From Brugia malayi (taxonomy: Eukaryota > Nematoda > Chromadorea > Rhabditida > Onchocercidae), in NCBI RefSeq assembly GCF_000002995.4, contig NW_025062479.1:6193221-6257220 (forward strand): a stretch of DNA of 64,000 nt. The letters run 5' to 3'. Shown here piece after piece: positions 29,912 through 46,170 of the stretch. How positions within the stretch are numbered: position 1 is the first letter of the stretch; every line of letters starts with the position of its first letter. The translations under genes were made by a program, and so were the position numbers. The notes below the pieces were generated by a model. The model did no database searches. It saw only the letters and a list, made by a program, of their open reading frames with translations, and had not been told where the DNA came from.

Positions 29912-32900
29912 TTAAAAATTCATTTTGACTTAGTCTGATTTTATTCTTTAGCGATTTATTGTGTTGTCACTTCAGTACATTGTTTGTACACTTGTTTTTC
30001 AGTTGCAGTTTTTGCCACTAAAACTCCCTTACCATTCCTTTATTAGTATGTATGAAAGCTTTCTATCCACAGAAACTGTGCGTTGAATATAGCAGAACTT
30101 AATTATCTGTTAGTAGTTCGATTATTAGTTGTTCGTTAAATAAAACTTTAAGAGATGGAGGTGACGAATGAAAAGAGTGGTTAATGAAGATCCAAAGTTT
30201 CTTCACTTAGTTAATGCATATTAGAATCTTTCACTTTCTACACCTAGAAATTATATATATTGTTTATCTTACTGTTCAAATTTTACGGAGCTGTATTGTA
30301 TGTCGTTCATCAGTCGGAGAGGTTTGTAGAAGTGATGTATCCCAGAATTAGAACAGAACCCTTAGAAATTGAGATATTATAAAGCCGTATTATAAAGCAG
30401 TATAAAAGGATTTAAAGTGGAAAATGCATGAAAATTAATGGCCACCAAAAATTGAATAAGTTTATCCCACTACGCTTACTTTCAAATAAAGTAGAATACA
30501 TATGATAGTAAGAATCTGACAATGATGATTTTAATTTGTTTTTTGTTAACCACTATCCAAAAAATTCGTTGCAGTAGTTTGTCAATCGCTAATGGTGAAG
30601 CATAAAAGGTGACAGACGCAATTTTATTTGTTTTCACACGTAGCAGAATGTTTTAACTTCATTAAATATTAGTGGCAATTCCTTCTTAGAAAAATATGAC
30701 GTGTATTCCTTTTATTAATTCTGCGAATTCCGTTGTTGTAGAAGCACATGTGTTTTTGTTACGATAAAGACCCATCATCAGCTGATACTCATTGTACATT
30801 ACACATGAATTCTGCTGTTTTTTATCAAAAAAGTTGCATATTGAATGATTGATGACATCTTTCGGAAAAGATGTATCCGTGTTTCTGCACAAAATGTCGC
30901 TTATAGATTGTGGATGTCAGTACGGTTTACGTTTTAGTAATTATCATTATCTATTTTCAGAATTATTAGGACCCCCAAAATTTTCTGTAATACAATTCAG
31001 TTGGAAAGTTAGGTTTTTTCATCCATTGTAAACAAGTCTTTCTCGAGAAACTGATGCAGTTATTTAGTTCAGTGGTTTTATTTGTCTAATAAGTTATCTA
31101 CTCTGTTGTTTCAATCGCCCATAACTTTAAGAATACGATACGTCATTATCCTGTAGTTTAGTTTTGTTTATGAATTTTATTCAAATTGGAAGCAGTTATA
31201 TTTTAACTTCGTGATGAATTAATATCATAATGGTGAATGTTACTTGCCATCACGCTGTATTGCCCACCACTTTGCTTCACTTATACCGAAATGCAACGCA
31301 CATTTCAAATGTGATTTGTTCCTATATAAATTTCGATATTTTAAAGTTCTGTAAGTTTAATTTAGGTGCTTTCATTGTATGTAAGCGGGGCAAAAAATAT
31401 GTTACAAGAGCATTTTCTGATGAAGTTGCATGTTGCATTTTGTCGTTTTTTTACGCCACACGTTATGAATAATCATATCCAAAGCTATTGAGTTAGCATA
31501 GTTTTCGCAATATATGGCTGTAAGTAATTATAATTTCATTAATGCCTGGTAATATTACTCAAATTCATTTGAGAGTGGTATTCCACCATTAATGCATACT
31601 TTTCATTACAGTGCATTTAATTGTAAAGAATTATGCATTGGAAAACAAGGCTGTGAGCTGTGTCTCAGCTGGATCTTTACCTTCAATCACTATATTGAAT
31701 TTTTTTGTACGAAGTATTTGAACGATTTGATAGTTTTTCAGTTTTAGGAAAGTTAGTTAACAAGTTTGAACTGAGTTTGTGTTTATCTTTCGTAGAAAGT
31801 TTTTTAATTATTGATGTTGAGCTTCTGATGGTGTTAGCAAGTTAATTGTAAAACAACACTGTTTTCATAAACAAAACGTGGTTTCGTAGAATATAAAAGG
31901 TCCACTGGTATCGTCATTTGATCGCTTTTCATTGATGTTCATCAGAATTTTGTTTCCCTTAAATATCTCTGCCGAGCTCAGGAACTACGCCAGTTCATTT
32001 AAGTAATTACTGTGCAAGTTGCTGTCTTAAATATAACCCCAGTTCTTCGGTTAACTTTTCTCACCTCCGTTAATGTGTGATGTGGTGAGAACTAGATTTT
32101 AATGTCATTTTTTCTTTTTTCAGATGAACCGTTGATAATTCAAAGGAGAACTCTGAGGAAGGGAATGAGGTTAGGTTCAACTATCGATCACTTCTGTCCC
32201 AAAGTATTTTTAAGCTTTACGATGCTTTTTGTGTCACTGTTTATTATTCTCTTACAGAAATCAATTAAATGGGTTTTGTTCGGTATTATCGTAACATTTT
32301 CTTGACTGTGTCATCTTTTTATTCTTTTATTCTCTTGTCAGTTTACGCTATTAAATGTTCGTTGATATTATAATTATTGATCTCCGTTAATTTCATAATA
32401 AATTTCGTCATAATAAGTCATAATAAATTTCAGCATAATCATCTAAAACAACAGTTAAAATCATTATTAAGTATAAAATACTGGACCATACACTTGATTT
32501 TATTGAACATAGATTTTTTTTGTGTGTGTGATAAACGATTATTTTCAGACTATACGTTTAACCTTAAAAGAGAAGAGCGACGCAGTATTCGAGTTAGAGT
32601 TTTGGTTTGAAAGTACAGACACATAACTTGTTTGAAAATGCCAGTTATATTAACAAATTATTGTTTAATTATATTGCATTTTGCGTTTTGTATAGTAAAG
32701 TACCGTCTGTTCTTTGCGGAAAGCCATTCTTTATGGAAGTTTGATAGATATTTTCTCGTGGGTTGAATCTGTGTTTGTGAACCATAGTTCCTCAACCGTA
32801 AAAAGTCGGTATGCATATCTTATTTGAGTGTTTGTTTCATGGATTGATTACGTCTTTTAACATGAAGTGTTTTTGAGGATACTAATGAGGTTTTGTGCTT

Positions 32901-33013
32901 AAGTTTTATATTTGTAGTGCCTTAACATTTTTGTGTCATTTCTGTAAGTTTAAGCACAAAGAGGGATTTAGTAATTATACATTATTTATTACTTCTTAAT
33001 TTTATAGATTTTC
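29912..33013. other. Spacer between divergent genes; weak exon candidates
   Basis: Lies between a minus-strand start (29911) and the plus-strand NADAR gene, so it may hold both promoters. Two short exon-like pieces with good acceptors (TATTTTCAG at 30960, then LLGPPKFSVIQFSWK; TTTTTTCAG at ~32123, then EPLIIQRRTLRKGM) could not be joined to anything. Confidence 0.35.
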
Positions 33014-33015
33014 AG
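33014..33015 (+). promoter_or_regulatory. Probable trans-splice acceptor of the NADAR gene
   Basis: ATTTTATAGATTTTCAG lies 34 nt before the ATG at 33050. The frame upstream of that ATG is closed by a TGA, so the AG opens a 5'UTR, fitting SL trans-splicing. A five-codon upstream ORF (ATG near 33023, stop TAA) lies in the leader. Confidence 0.45.
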
Positions 33016-33049
33016 CACCTGATATGACTATTCCATAAGTATAACTTGG

Positions 33050-35992
<2,943 letters not shown>

Positions 35993-36238
35993 TAGCCTGA
36001 ATAGAACTGGCAGTCTTCATTACCGTCATTCTGGTTGTGGTAATCTGTCGCTTTTGCTTTATCATATTTAAATTCATCAAACTAGCATACTTTATTGTCT
36101 CTTCACTAACCACTAAAACATAAATTAATCAAGCAAAGTTTCATAAATGAACTCATTTGTTTGGAATTCAAATAATAAGAGTAATGCTGCACCATATTTA
36201 AAGATTTCATTTTCTTTGTTTAAAAAAGAATATCCTAG

Positions 36239-36239
<1 letters not shown>

Positions 36240-36284
<45 letters not shown>
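36240..36284. repeat. (AT)n microsatellite
   Basis: Uninterrupted AT dinucleotide tract of about 45 bp. Confidence 0.95.
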
Positions 36285-36286
<2 letters not shown>

Positions 36287-38252
36287 ATGGGTTTAGAACC
36301 GAGTTTTGATTCTTGAGATTTCGCTGATTTTTCCCATTTTCTGTATCTCATCTTCATATGTGTTCAAAGAAGCATGTACACTCACTCTTAGTGCCTTTTT
36401 TTTTCCTGTTTTCAGGGGATGCTAAATCGGTTTCTTTTTCGTAGTCATTTGCAGTATCCTTTTAAACATTCAGAGACATATGAACAAATAGTGAATCCGT
36501 TGTAAATTGTTTAGCTTAGATATGATGAAACCAGAAAAAATACCAAGATTTACTGACTGTTGATTCATGAAATTATTTTATATATTTGTTGTAGCATTTT
36601 GATCCATAGTTGTTGGTAGAATTTCGTTTTATTTCTAATTAGATAATGTCTGACTTTGACCATAATAACTCTCAATTCCATTTAACTTGGAAGCTTTATA
36701 ATTTATAATTTATCCAGAAGTTAATAAATTCAGTACTAAACTATTATTACCAGTTCCAGTTCATTAGTATCTTTTCTCTCTATATACTGTATATGTTCTC
36801 AGGAAAAATTTTTTATAACTTTTCTGAACCTTGAAAGATGCAGCTTTTCGTGTACATAACTCACAAACATTTATGTTCATCTCATTTTACTCATTTTGTT
36901 TATTTGTCACTTTTCTTTGCAACGTTGCACAATTGATTCAGGGAAACTTTTTCTTAATTTTTTGGAGTCTGTAATAAATCAGCTCTTATCAGAAATGATT
37001 GAGATTGTAATCTTAGTGAAATAATACCATGAATGGTATGGTTTGTTAGCTGTATACAAATATTCCTATAAGTCAAGGTACGCTCCCGATTTTACCATAT
37101 GTTTTCTTTTTTTTTTTTCGTCATTTCGTTAATGTTATACGTTAGTCAGCATAGCCCATGCGGAATTTTGTACACTACTTTGAAATTCGAAATGTTATCT
37201 GGTATATAGATTCTCATATGCATTGGCTCGATGTTAGTGCTGCCCCATATTCCATTTTCTGTTTGTATGTTACGAGTTTTGAATTTTGTCATGCATCTCA
37301 TCTGTTAGGATCAAATTTAGTGCTGTAATTTGTTTTCTTGTTATATTCGGAGCGTAATATCCTTTTAACTTTATACTTCTGCCCTCACTTTTACATTTTT
37401 GCACTGATCTCTTGATTTATTTAATTTCTTGTCTATAATTAAAGCTGTATGAGATTTAGAAGATGAGAAAAGTCAGCATGCAATAATGTTGAGCTTAGTC
37501 GCTTTTCAAAACATTAACAATATTGCTGTCGGGAACAGTATTCATTCATATAATATCTGACTACCAGTCCTCCTTAAGTTCTTATTATTTTACTTAACTG
37601 AGTGTTCTTAAAGTAAGGACTAAAGAAATAATATCTTTCTGAAATAAATTTTCATAAAAAACTCCATAAAATCGTTGATATTTTGCCATGGTGAAGCATA
37701 TTTGTCGAGCATGGTTTTATGCAGCAGATCCCAAAACTAAATAGCTTAAATTTTTGTAGAGCGCAGACTAACACCGAGCTTGATGCGAGCTGGATCTGTT
37801 TTTCACTTTTTTGGATCAATATGTTTTGTGATTCTTTTTGATTTTATTTGGTTTTGCAGAAGCAAAATTGATTTAGTTTAGCAAATTGTGGCACTTCGTG
37901 TAATTATTCCTTTTCATTTTTAAATATTGAAGAATGACAGCTTTTGCAGTTGACAACATTTATCTTTTAACCGATGTTCAAAAGAGATTATTTTAAATGC
38001 AAGGATCTTGAAGCTAAATCGTTCCACTGTATCTATACATCATGAACCAGTCAAGCTTTTTAACATCAAATATGTAGGTTGTTTGTTATGCCCTAAATGG
38101 TCATGCTGACATGTGGATTAACTTTGCTTCTTGTCATGCAAAGATAATTTATTTTCTAAAAATTCCGCTTTTCTATTTTTATTTTTTTGATCGTTTTGTG
38201 GGCCTTCAAGTTGTTGCGAATTCTTGAAAATTTAGGAATTCTTGAAAATTTG

Positions 38253-38254
<2 letters not shown>

Positions 38255-38332
<78 letters not shown>
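38255..38332. repeat. (AT)n microsatellite, ~39 units
   Basis: Uninterrupted AT tract of about 78 bp, bounded by TGTAAT on the left and ATTACA on the right, so the whole block is self-complementary. Confidence 0.95.
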
Positions 38333-38334
<2 letters not shown>

Positions 38335-40145
38335 CATTCGCGATTCCTTCTAAATTTAGCTTCAACGAGAAAACGTCTTATCTAAATAGTTTGAGATGGT
38401 ATAGCTTAAAATGCTTTGGCTTCCTTTGGCCATATTTAATCATTCGTCATTTGTGTACCTGTTTCCTGTGGATTAATGTATTTACTAATGTGTATTTTTG
38501 AGTTTTCCTTCCCTCTGTTTACAAAAGTTTTGAACTGACATCGCATTCTTTCATAAAATTCTGTGCACAGATTTTTGCTTGATGAATCAGTGGAACCAGT
38601 ACTTTTTTTATTTAGGTTTTTTTGGGAACACATGATATCCTAATAACATCTCGCAGAAAAAGTAAACAATTTATTCTAATCTGTATCCATCAGTTCTTTG
38701 TGTTGATAAATAGTTCTCGTTTAAATCTTGACTAGTTACATATAACAGTGAGTACCTTGCGATATCTTAACTTTCACGATGTTATGTTGATAATTAATTT
38801 CTTTCACTTACCAAATTTTGTGGATATTTGGAAATATTCTCTTTTATCGTTTGAATTATGCATCATTTGCTGTAACATGCTGTGTGTTGATAAATAGTTG
38901 TAGTTTTATACTGTATTTGGTTTACGCTTTATAATATCCTTTGGAAAAACATTTGTTTTTATTTCATGATTGTTATTTGGTGTTTATCTTTAATAGCAAT
39001 GCTGTATTTTGATATTTAATTCTGTACATGAACTGATAATTATTGTACATGGTGTCCTCACATTTATTAGTCGATCAATATCACTAACATTTCCATAAAC
39101 AAAGCATTGCTACTTTTCACTACTTATGTGATTCTTTAAATAGAACGCATTTCTACAGAGAAAACGTCTTTGAATGAGTAGTACAATAGTTGCTATACGA
39201 TAGTTGCAGTTACATCAGAATTTTCTTAGCTGTTGTTCTAAGGATAACTACTAAAAGAAAGTTTGGCTGAGATATTTGCTTTTGTTTTCACTTCACTGTT
39301 TCCGTTAGCATTTTGAATTAGTGACAGAATAGCAGACTGGATTTGTGTATTTCAAATATCTTTTTGGTCAGAAGAGTAGATGACTTGGGTTAGTTAAGTT
39401 CACTTGACTTACTTTAAGTTTGTAGGACTTGAATTGAACCCTGTGCTTCTTGTCTGCGAGCAAGATTGGCTCAAATATCATTTATTTTCTTTCAAAATAA
39501 TAAATCGACACAATATACAATTGAATAATCGAAACAGTGGAGGAATGAATGTTACTATTGAGTAGGAGGATGAAAAAACTGCCAGAGATCGTTTCTTTTT
39601 TACTAATTAGAGAAGATTTTAAAGATGTAGGAAGTGGACTTAGCTTAGAGGATTAACATTTACAGTGAAGACAGATGTACATTTACTATTTGAGGTTTCC
39701 ATAAAGAATTCATTGTTTCAAAAAGAATGGAGTATAACAAAGGAATAACGAATTGGTTCGTAGTAATGGATCATTAGCATTATTCTAAACACTTAGCGTG
39801 TAATAAAGGTTTTCCGACACTCTCTACTCAAGGGAAAAAGGAGCTCTTAGGAATATGTTTAAAGATATCTATTTGATTTGAATTTGGTCGTAATGATAAA
39901 TTTTGATCTTGATCATCTTTTAAACAAAGCACTAGTTCTATTTCAGTAGGGCTCGTCTTTTGTTGTGATCGCTTAAAACATTTGAAAAGTATACAAATTA
40001 TCTTTAGTTTTAGATTAACAACAATTAGAATTGATATTACAACAAAAATACAAATAAAAAGACTAACTAGCTTTCAATTTGCTGTGAGTTGGTTCATTCC
40101 TTCTTGTATGAATTCTGATGCCTTTGTACATACCGTTCGAGTAAT

Positions 40146-40150
40146 GTTAC
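40146..40150. repeat. Target-site duplication GTTAC (left copy)
   Basis: GTTAC flanks the 5' LTR here and recurs at 46679-46683 directly after the 3' LTR. A 5-bp duplication is usual for this integrase class. Confidence 0.9.
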
Positions 40151-40234
40151 TGTCGTGAAAGACGAAATATTTAAATTATTATATCCAAAACTAACAAATT
40201 CCTCTTATCTAATTCCTTTTCCTCGCACAACAAA

Positions 40235-40280
40235 AACCCTTTGTTAGCAAACCCTTCGTTAGCAAAACCCTTTATTAGCA
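40235..40280 (+). repeat. Three tandem ~15-bp repeats inside the LTR
   Basis: Three variants of AACCCTTTGTTAGCA in a row, differing at one or two bases. The same array is present in the 3' LTR at about 46255-46300. Tandem motifs in U3 often bind transcription factors; no factor can be named. Confidence 0.75.
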
Positions 40281-40625
40281 GTCTTTGTTTCATATCATTT
40301 AAATGTCCTCCTCTGCCGAATATCTGGTCAGTTCAGTTCTGTATATAAACTAATCCTGTTAACAATCTTCTTTGTTCATCCATGAGAAATCCTCCCATCT
40401 AATCTCCATTCGTTAAATCAGTCTTATATATAACCCAACCAATCCTTCTATAACCATCATTTGCTTTATGTTTTGGGTGGTATTGGGATGCGTCTAATAC
40501 TTTATAATTTTGTGTTATTTCACTATTTTTATATTATTGCATTTTTTATAGTTTACGCGTTTGTTAAACGGTGTAGCATCCGTACAATATGTATAAAGCG
40601 CTATTATTGCTTCATGTTAAATAAA

Positions 40626-40647
40626 GGTTTAATTACCCAAGTTTGAG
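40626..40647 (+). other. Exact 22-nt SL1 spliced-leader sequence inside the 5' LTR
   Basis: Begins GGTTTAATTACCC and ends AAGTTTGAG, identical to the nematode SL1 leader over all 22 nt. It abuts AATAAA (40620-40625) on the left and is followed by GTTTCACGACA, so the leader ends at a GT as in an SL RNA gene. It is not an SL RNA gene: the rest of the snRNA is absent. Confidence 0.95.
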
Positions 40648-40669
40648 GTTTCACGACAAAGAATAATTT

Positions 40670-40687
40670 TGGTGCCCGAGGTGAGGT
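40670..40687 (+). other. Primer binding site of the retrotransposon
   Basis: TGGTGCCCGAGGTGAGGT begins 11 nt after the LTR. It starts with TGG, complementary to a tRNA 3' CCA end. The tRNA is not identified. Confidence 0.7.
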
Positions 40688-40692
40688 AAGGT

Positions 40693-43600
40693 ATGTCGGC
40701 CAGTATAATTGTTCAAGCTACACCAGTAAAAGCGAATCTCGAGGGACTCCTCGATGAAATACAACAAATGGATCTAACTCCGTTAGACCAAAAAGCGACA
40801 GTAGAAGTATTGTGCCAGCAATACGAAGCAAGGGCAAGGATCATCAAAGAAAAGTTGATGCGCCTCGAAAAATACGTTGGCACTCTTGAGAAGATCAACG
40901 ACAAATGGTTGGAACACATTCAACTAGCCCCAATGTCGCAAAAGAAAAAAGAAGAAGAAAAATACGAACAAATGGCAAACGACGATAGAGGTATTTTAAA
41001 ATTAATTAACATAGGTACGGATACCATTATAACCTTATCTATGTACAAGGATGATATAGAGTTAGCCCTTAAACGTCTAGCACAAATTAAAGAACCTAGC
41101 TTAACTGAATGTCGTCCAGTAGTAAATTTACCACAATTGTCGTTACCAACATTTAGTGGAGACCCTAAAACATGGAGAGAATTCTGGAGTAGTTTCGAAG
41201 CCTCCGTACACACTCAAAACATACCAGATATCCAAAAATTAAATTACTTGGTTTCTTGCTTAAGAGGAAACGCCCTACAGCTAGTAAGAGGTTACGATAG
41301 GGCACCTGAAAACTATAGAATTATAAGAGAATTATTAGTGGAGAAATTTGGTCGTGTTTCCACTATAAGAAAATTACTTTACAATGAACTCATATCTACA
41401 AAACGAAACAACCGAGACTGGAAAACAATAATCGAAGAAATGGAGAGAGTTCTAAGGCAGTTAGAAGCAATTGGCGAAAACGTAGAGCAACCTACCATCG
41501 AAACGATAATAGAATCCAAATTGCCAAACTGGATATTAAACCAGGTTTATCAACAAAAAGAAGAAGATAGCCAGTGGTCCGTAACAAAACTTCGACAGCT
41601 TCTCAGGAAGACAATTAATAGAAACGACCAGGTAATGGAATGGCAATACTTGGATAACGTCAGTCGTAAAAATTTAATTAAACGTCATCCTAACGCAAGC
41701 ATTCCAGAAAATTCAGCATTGATTGCAGTAAAACAATCAAAGCAAACAAGAGGAACGGCTTCAGCCGAAAGGAACCAGCTAAATCAAGAGAATCCAAATT
41801 GGTCGACAAATAAGAAAAGGAGACCCTGTATCTTCTGCAATAACAATCACTGGGATAGCAAGTGTCACATATATTCTACAGTGGAGCAGCGAATTGATCG
41901 ATTGAAGGAAATCAATGTTTGCTCTAATTGTTTTAAATCTGGACACAACGAACTCAACTGCATAAAAAGAGCAAGTTGTTTTTATTGCAAAAAATCCCAC
42001 AATAGCGCCCTTTGTACCACTAAAACTCGTGATTCTGGGAAGATTGTTGCCAAAAATGCAAACATATCTGTTAATTCAACGAAGAAAGTTGAAAAGAAAC
42101 GAGTACTGCTTTTATGTAGAGAAATTAATGTCTTTAATCCTGATAAACCTGAACATCAAGTACAAGCTTTAGTACTGTTTGACGTCGGCGCAGATGCGAC
42201 CTTTATCTCACAAAGGCTAGCTCATCGACTAAATCTCCTAGAAACTGATGAAGAAGAATATAAGATCTCCTCCTTTGGCAATAGGACTCCTCGAGTATGC
42301 CGCACAACTCAAACACAAATTGGAGTGAAAACGGAAAACTCCGATCAAGTGACTATCCAAGCCACTATAATGGACTATTTGACAAACGATCTTCAAGTGA
42401 TGGAAGTGGTAGACAAAGGTGAGAATTACCATCTTAAAAGTTACAAGAAACAACCTGACATAGTTATAGGAGCTGACTATTTCTTCAACTTTATTCATAT
42501 GGAAAACGCTCAGCAACTAAAGTCAGGATTCACTTTACTGAACAGCAAAGTTGGACCTATCATAGCAGGAAGCGGTTATACAAATGAATTGTGCCATCAC
42601 CAGATCTTTGCAACGAAGACATCTCAAGAAAACCGTGCCCCAGATATAGATCAATTTTGGAAGTTAGACTGTACTGGCATCCAAGATCGATCTGATACAC
42701 AAGATGATGAACAAGCACTGGAACAATTTAAGAAGAGTATCACTAAACAAAATGGAAGATACGAAGTACGTTGGCCATGGAAACCATGCAAAGGCAAATT
42801 GAGCGATAATTATGGATTATGCGTCAGCCGTTTGCGAATGCTAATAGCACGACTTCAGTCCCATAAAGAGGAATTACAAGAATATGATAAAGCAATACAA
42901 GATCAACTACAATCTGGCATAATCGAAGAAGTACAATCACAAATGAATCAAGATGGAATTATTCATTACCTGCCACATCATGATGTTCGTAATCCAGGTA
43001 AAACTACCACTAAGTTAAGGATTGTTTATGATGCTTTAGCGCACATAAAAGGAATGAAAAGTTTAAATGAAGTATTATATCGTGGATCAATTAACCTCCC
43101 AGATCTTGTGGGAGTATTATTACGCTTTAGAATGATGAAAGGGGTAATCACAGCTGACATTGAAAAGGCATTCTTACAAATACAGTTACACCCTTCAGAG
43201 AGAAATTGTACTCGCTTCCTTTGGCTAAAGGAAGTAGAAGGGAGTGTATCCAATGAGAATATAAAATGTTACCGTTTTAGAAGAATCCCGTTTGGAGTAA
43301 TATCATCCCCCTTTTTACTATCTGCTACCTTGAATTATCATTTGGAAAACCACGTTAGTGAATTAGCCGCAGAAATAAAGAAAAATCTTTATGTGGACAA
43401 CGTTATTGTGTCATCAAACGGAACGCAGGACGCATTAGAAAAATATGCAGAAATGAAATCCATCTTCAATGAAGCCTCAATGAATCTAAGGGAGTTCTTA
43501 TCTAACGACGAAGAATTTTATGCAGAACTGCCGCAGCAAGATCGAGCAATAAGAAAAAATACGAAAATCCTCGGCATCTCATGGAATCCCTGTCAAGACG

Positions 43601-46101
43601 TCATTCAGATAAAATTAAATCCATGGACTGACCGAGAACTAACAAAAAGAACAATCTTACAGTTTGTTGCATCACAATATGACCCACTAGGATTTTTAGT
43701 TCCAATAATGGTAAGATTTAAAATATTTTTGCAAAATTTATGGAAAAAGAATAATTCGTGGGATCAGATATTAGATGAGCAAGACCATAAGCAATGGAAA
43801 TTTCTTATTGCTGAATGGGCAACGGTCGTAAAAGACTTACCGCGATTTGTAACAACTTCTACAGATTTAATTGGAATACATGTATTTACTGATGCTTCAA
43901 GCGTAGCATATTCAGCAGCAGTGTATTTAGTGAGTCAGGATATGAAAGAAACAAAGTCATCGCTCATTTTTGCAAAATCTCGCATTGCTCCTATTAAAGG
44001 TATGACAATACCGCGTCTAGAGCTAATGGCCATACTAATCGGAACGCGAGCAGCGCAATTTGTCATGACACAGCTGGATATCGTCAATACAAGGATAATT
44101 TTATGGTCGGATTCTAAATGTGCTTTACATTGGATAAAAACCCTTTCTAACCTATTACCAAGATTTGTTCAAAATCGAGTCGAGGAAATACGTAAAGCGA
44201 AATTTATTTTTCGTTATATTCCATCAGCAGATAACCCTGTAGACGTGGCAACTAGAGGTCTTAATCCAAAACAACTTAGAAGTTTTACACCATGGTGGCA
44301 TGGACCGTCGTGGCTAGTAAAAGGAGAAATCAGTTGGCCACAATGGGAATACGAATTTGCCAACAATGACGAACCAGAAGAAATCACTATATCAGAAGTC
44401 TCGCGAATATTCAAGGATCATAACTTTCAATTTATTGATAGCAAACGTTTTAGCAAATGGCTAAGACTGTTACGAACAACAGCGTGGATCCTTAAATTCA
44501 TTCGATTAACAACTAAAGGCAGATTATCATGGCTACAGTCTGTTTCAATCGAAAGAAATCGATTTACAGCTGAAGATTACAAAGTGTCAGAATGGCTGTT
44601 AATTAGACAAGCACAATCTGAAGGAATCAATGACGACGAAATAAACAAGTGGAATTTATTCCACACCGAAGATGATAGATTATGGAGATCTACTAGTCGA
44701 CTCGTGAACTCGGAACTGCCTGAAACTAGCAAATATCCTATCTATCTCCCTCGACACAACCCAATAACAGAACTCCTTATACTACACCAACATGAAAATC
44801 TATGTCATTCAGGTATCGCCCATACACTTTCAGAATTAAGGAGTAGATTTTGGTTTCCCAAAGGCAGGACTGAAGTAAAGCGAATAATAAACAGATGTCG
44901 AATCTGTAAACGTTGGAACTCCAGATCGTTTAAATTACCACCAATGGCAAGTCTCCCGGAAACTCGTGTCAATCGATCTAGAGCCTTCGCACGTGTTGGC
45001 GTGGATTATTTTGGCCCTCTTTCAATCAAGAGCAATAGCGTGTCAACAAAAAGGTGGGTAATATTATTTACATGCTTTACAACAAGAGCCATGTATCTCG
45101 AATTAGCAGAAGACCAATCCGCAGAAATCTTTTTGCATGCTATCCGAAGATTTGTTGCGAGACGAGGGTGTCCTGAGCTAATTCTGAGTGATAATGCCAC
45201 TCAATTCCAGGCTTTCAGATCTCTTATGACACAAGTCAAAGTCTCCAACTTCTTAGCAAAGGGAGGAATGACTTGGAAAAATATTATACCAAAGGCTCCG
45301 TGGCAAGGAGGAATCTACGAGAGATTAATTGGGTTAACGAAAAATGCGCTAAGAAGAGCCATTGGCAGAAAATTCCTAGCGGAAAGGGAATTGGTAACAT
45401 TAATTGCAGAAGTTGAAGGTATACTTAATACCCGACCACTAACTTACGCCAATTTTGACGATTGCGTCATTATACGTCCAATTGATTTTATTTTGCCTAA
45501 CGCTTCGCTCCATCTACCTATAAATGAAGTTTATAGCAGGCAGGAAGAATTCACCCCTTATAGACTAGATACCAGAGAAAAACTCGTGAGACACTGGGAA
45601 AGTACCCTTAAAACTCTCAATGTTTTTTGGGAAATCTGGAGAACCGAATATTTAACTAGCCTCAGAGAACGCACGCAAAGGGAAATTACCTCATCCAAAG
45701 GAGCACAAAAAAGAACTCCAAGAAAGGGAGAGATTGTACTCTTAAATGAAGCGGGAATTCCAAGAGGAATGTGGAAATTATTACGGATCAAGGACATCAA
45801 AATCGATAAAGACGGTAAAGTTAGGAACGTTCAGGTGGAAACTCCCACTGGGAAACTTCTCGATCGTCCAATAAATGTCTTGTATCCTCTCGAAGTTAAT
45901 GATGAAGAAATTCATCTTAAACCTAATAAGAAAGAAAATATGAAAATTCCGGAAACCGAACAGAACACTGAGGAGCTCCAGGAACCTATTGCGATGCGAA
46001 CTAGGAGCAATACAAAACGACAATCTCGATTAAAGGAGAACCAAACAACTACCACCGCACCATCATCAGAAACCTGTAGAGATTTACACGATCAAAGATA
46101 G
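40693..46101 (+). CDS. Gag-Pol polyprotein of the BEL/Pao element, intact (1802 aa)
   Basis: A single ATG-started frame 22 nt after the primer site start. Domains by residue: N-terminal coiled coil; gag DUF1759-type ~145-300 ([20 protein letters not shown]); three CCHC-like knuckles ~378-440; aspartyl protease (DUF1758-type) ~490-620 with FDVGADATF; reverse transcriptase ~780-960 with ITADIEKAF and the catalytic box YVDN near 900; RNase H ~1060-1180 ([28 protein letters not shown]); integrase zinc finger HX..HX..CX..C ~1366-1405; integrase core D,D,E at VGVDYFGP (~1435), LSDNATQF (~1498) and WQGGIYERL (~1537); DUF5641-type tail ~1663-1733. DVG in the protease and YVDN in the RT differ from the commonest DTG/DSG and YVDD. 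The frame has no stops, so it may be active. Confidence 0.96.
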   Translation: MSASIIVQATPVKANLEGLLDEIQQMDLTPLDQKATVEVLCQQYEARARIIKEKLMRLEKYVGTLEKINDKWLEHIQLAPMSQKKKEEEKYEQMANDDRGILKLINIGTDTIITLSMYKDDIELALKRLAQIKEPSLTECRPVVNLPQLSLPTFSGDPKTWREFWSSFEASVHTQNIPDIQKLNYLVSCLRGNALQLVRGYDRAPENYRIIRELLVEKFGRVSTIRKLLYNELISTKRNNRDWKTIIEEMERVLRQLEAIGENVEQPTIETIIESKLPNWILNQVYQQKEEDSQWSVTKLRQLLRKTINRNDQVMEWQYLDNVSRKNLIKRHPNASIPENSALIAVKQSKQTRGTASAERNQLNQENPNWSTNKKRRPCIFCNNNHWDSKCHIYSTVEQRIDRLKEINVCSNCFKSGHNELNCIKRASCFYCKKSHNSALCTTKTRDSGKIVAKNANISVNSTKKVEKKRVLLLCREINVFNPDKPEHQVQALVLFDVGADATFISQRLAHRLNLLETDEEEYKISSFGNRTPRVCRTTQTQIGVKTENSDQVTIQATIMDYLTNDLQVMEVVDKGENYHLKSYKKQPDIVIGADYFFNFIHMENAQQLKSGFTLLNSKVGPIIAGSGYTNELCHHQIFATKTSQENRAPDIDQFWKLDCTGIQDRSDTQDDEQALEQFKKSITKQNGRYEVRWPWKPCKGKLSDNYGLCVSRLRMLIARLQSHKEELQEYDKAIQDQLQSGIIEEVQSQMNQDGIIHYLPHHDVRNPGKTTTKLRIVYDALAHIKGMKSLNEVLYRGSINLPDLVGVLLRFRMMKGVITADIEKAFLQIQLHPSERNCTRFLWLKEVEGSVSNENIKCYRFRRIPFGVISSPFLLSATLNYHLENHVSELAAEIKKNLYVDNVIVSSNGTQDALEKYAEMKSIFNEASMNLREFLSNDEEFYAELPQQDRAIRKNTKILGISWNPCQDVIQIKLNPWTDRELTKRTILQFVASQYDPLGFLVPIMVRFKIFLQNLWKKNNSWDQILDEQDHKQWKFLIAEWATVVKDLPRFVTTSTDLIGIHVFTDASSVAYSAAVYLVSQDMKETKSSLIFAKSRIAPIKGMTIPRLELMAILIGTRAAQFVMTQLDIVNTRIILWSDSKCALHWIKTLSNLLPRFVQNRVEEIRKAKFIFRYIPSADNPVDVATRGLNPKQLRSFTPWWHGPSWLVKGEISWPQWEYEFANNDEPEEITISEVSRIFKDHNFQFIDSKRFSKWLRLLRTTAWILKFIRLTTKGRLSWLQSVSIERNRFTAEDYKVSEWLLIRQAQSEGINDDEINKWNLFHTEDDRLWRSTSRLVNSELPETSKYPIYLPRHNPITELLILHQHENLCHSGIAHTLSELRSRFWFPKGRTEVKRIINRCRICKRWNSRSFKLPPMASLPETRVNRSRAFARVGVDYFGPLSIKSNSVSTKRWVILFTCFTTRAMYLELAEDQSAEIFLHAIRRFVARRGCPELILSDNATQFQAFRSLMTQVKVSNFLAKGGMTWKNIIPKAPWQGGIYERLIGLTKNALRRAIGRKFLAERELVTLIAEVEGILNTRPLTYANFDDCVIIRPIDFILPNASLHLPINEVYSRQEEFTPYRLDTREKLVRHWESTLKTLNVFWEIWRTEYLTSLRERTQREITSSKGAQKRTPRKGEIVLLNEAGIPRGMWKLLRIKDIKIDKDGKVRNVQVETPTGKLLDRPINVLYPLEVNDEEIHLKPNKKENMKIPETEQNTEELQEPIAMRTRSNTKRQSRLKENQTTTTAPSSETCRDLHDQR

Positions 46102-46170
46102 ATCAATGGAAATAAACAAGCCCCACTTTCTTATGAACCCCACGCATTACCTACCTTTTCTGGTCGGGAG

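Larger units (their letters stand above)
40151..40658 (+). repeat. 5' LTR of the BEL/Pao element
   Basis: Starts TGTCGTGAAA and ends TTTCACGACA. It contains TATA-like boxes at ~40341 (TATATAA) and ~40425 (TATATATAA), an AATAAA at 40620-40625, SL1 at 40626-40647 and only 11 nt after that. The U3/R/U5 borders are not determined. Confidence 0.97.

Noticed and set aside
38156..38365. Minus-strand frame of repeated IY residues
   Set aside because: It is the translation of the (AT)n microsatellite.
40461..40646. 61-codon frame in each LTR (also 46481-46666)
   Set aside because: Identical because the LTRs are identical; its end is simply the SL1 sequence read as protein. No evidence of translation.
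40620..40660. SL1 in the LTR as a real SL RNA gene
   Set aside because: After the leader there is no snRNA body or Sm site; the sequence runs straight into the LTR terminus.
44214..45800. Several minus-strand frames within the gag-pol region
   Set aside because: Antisense shadows of the intact polyprotein.
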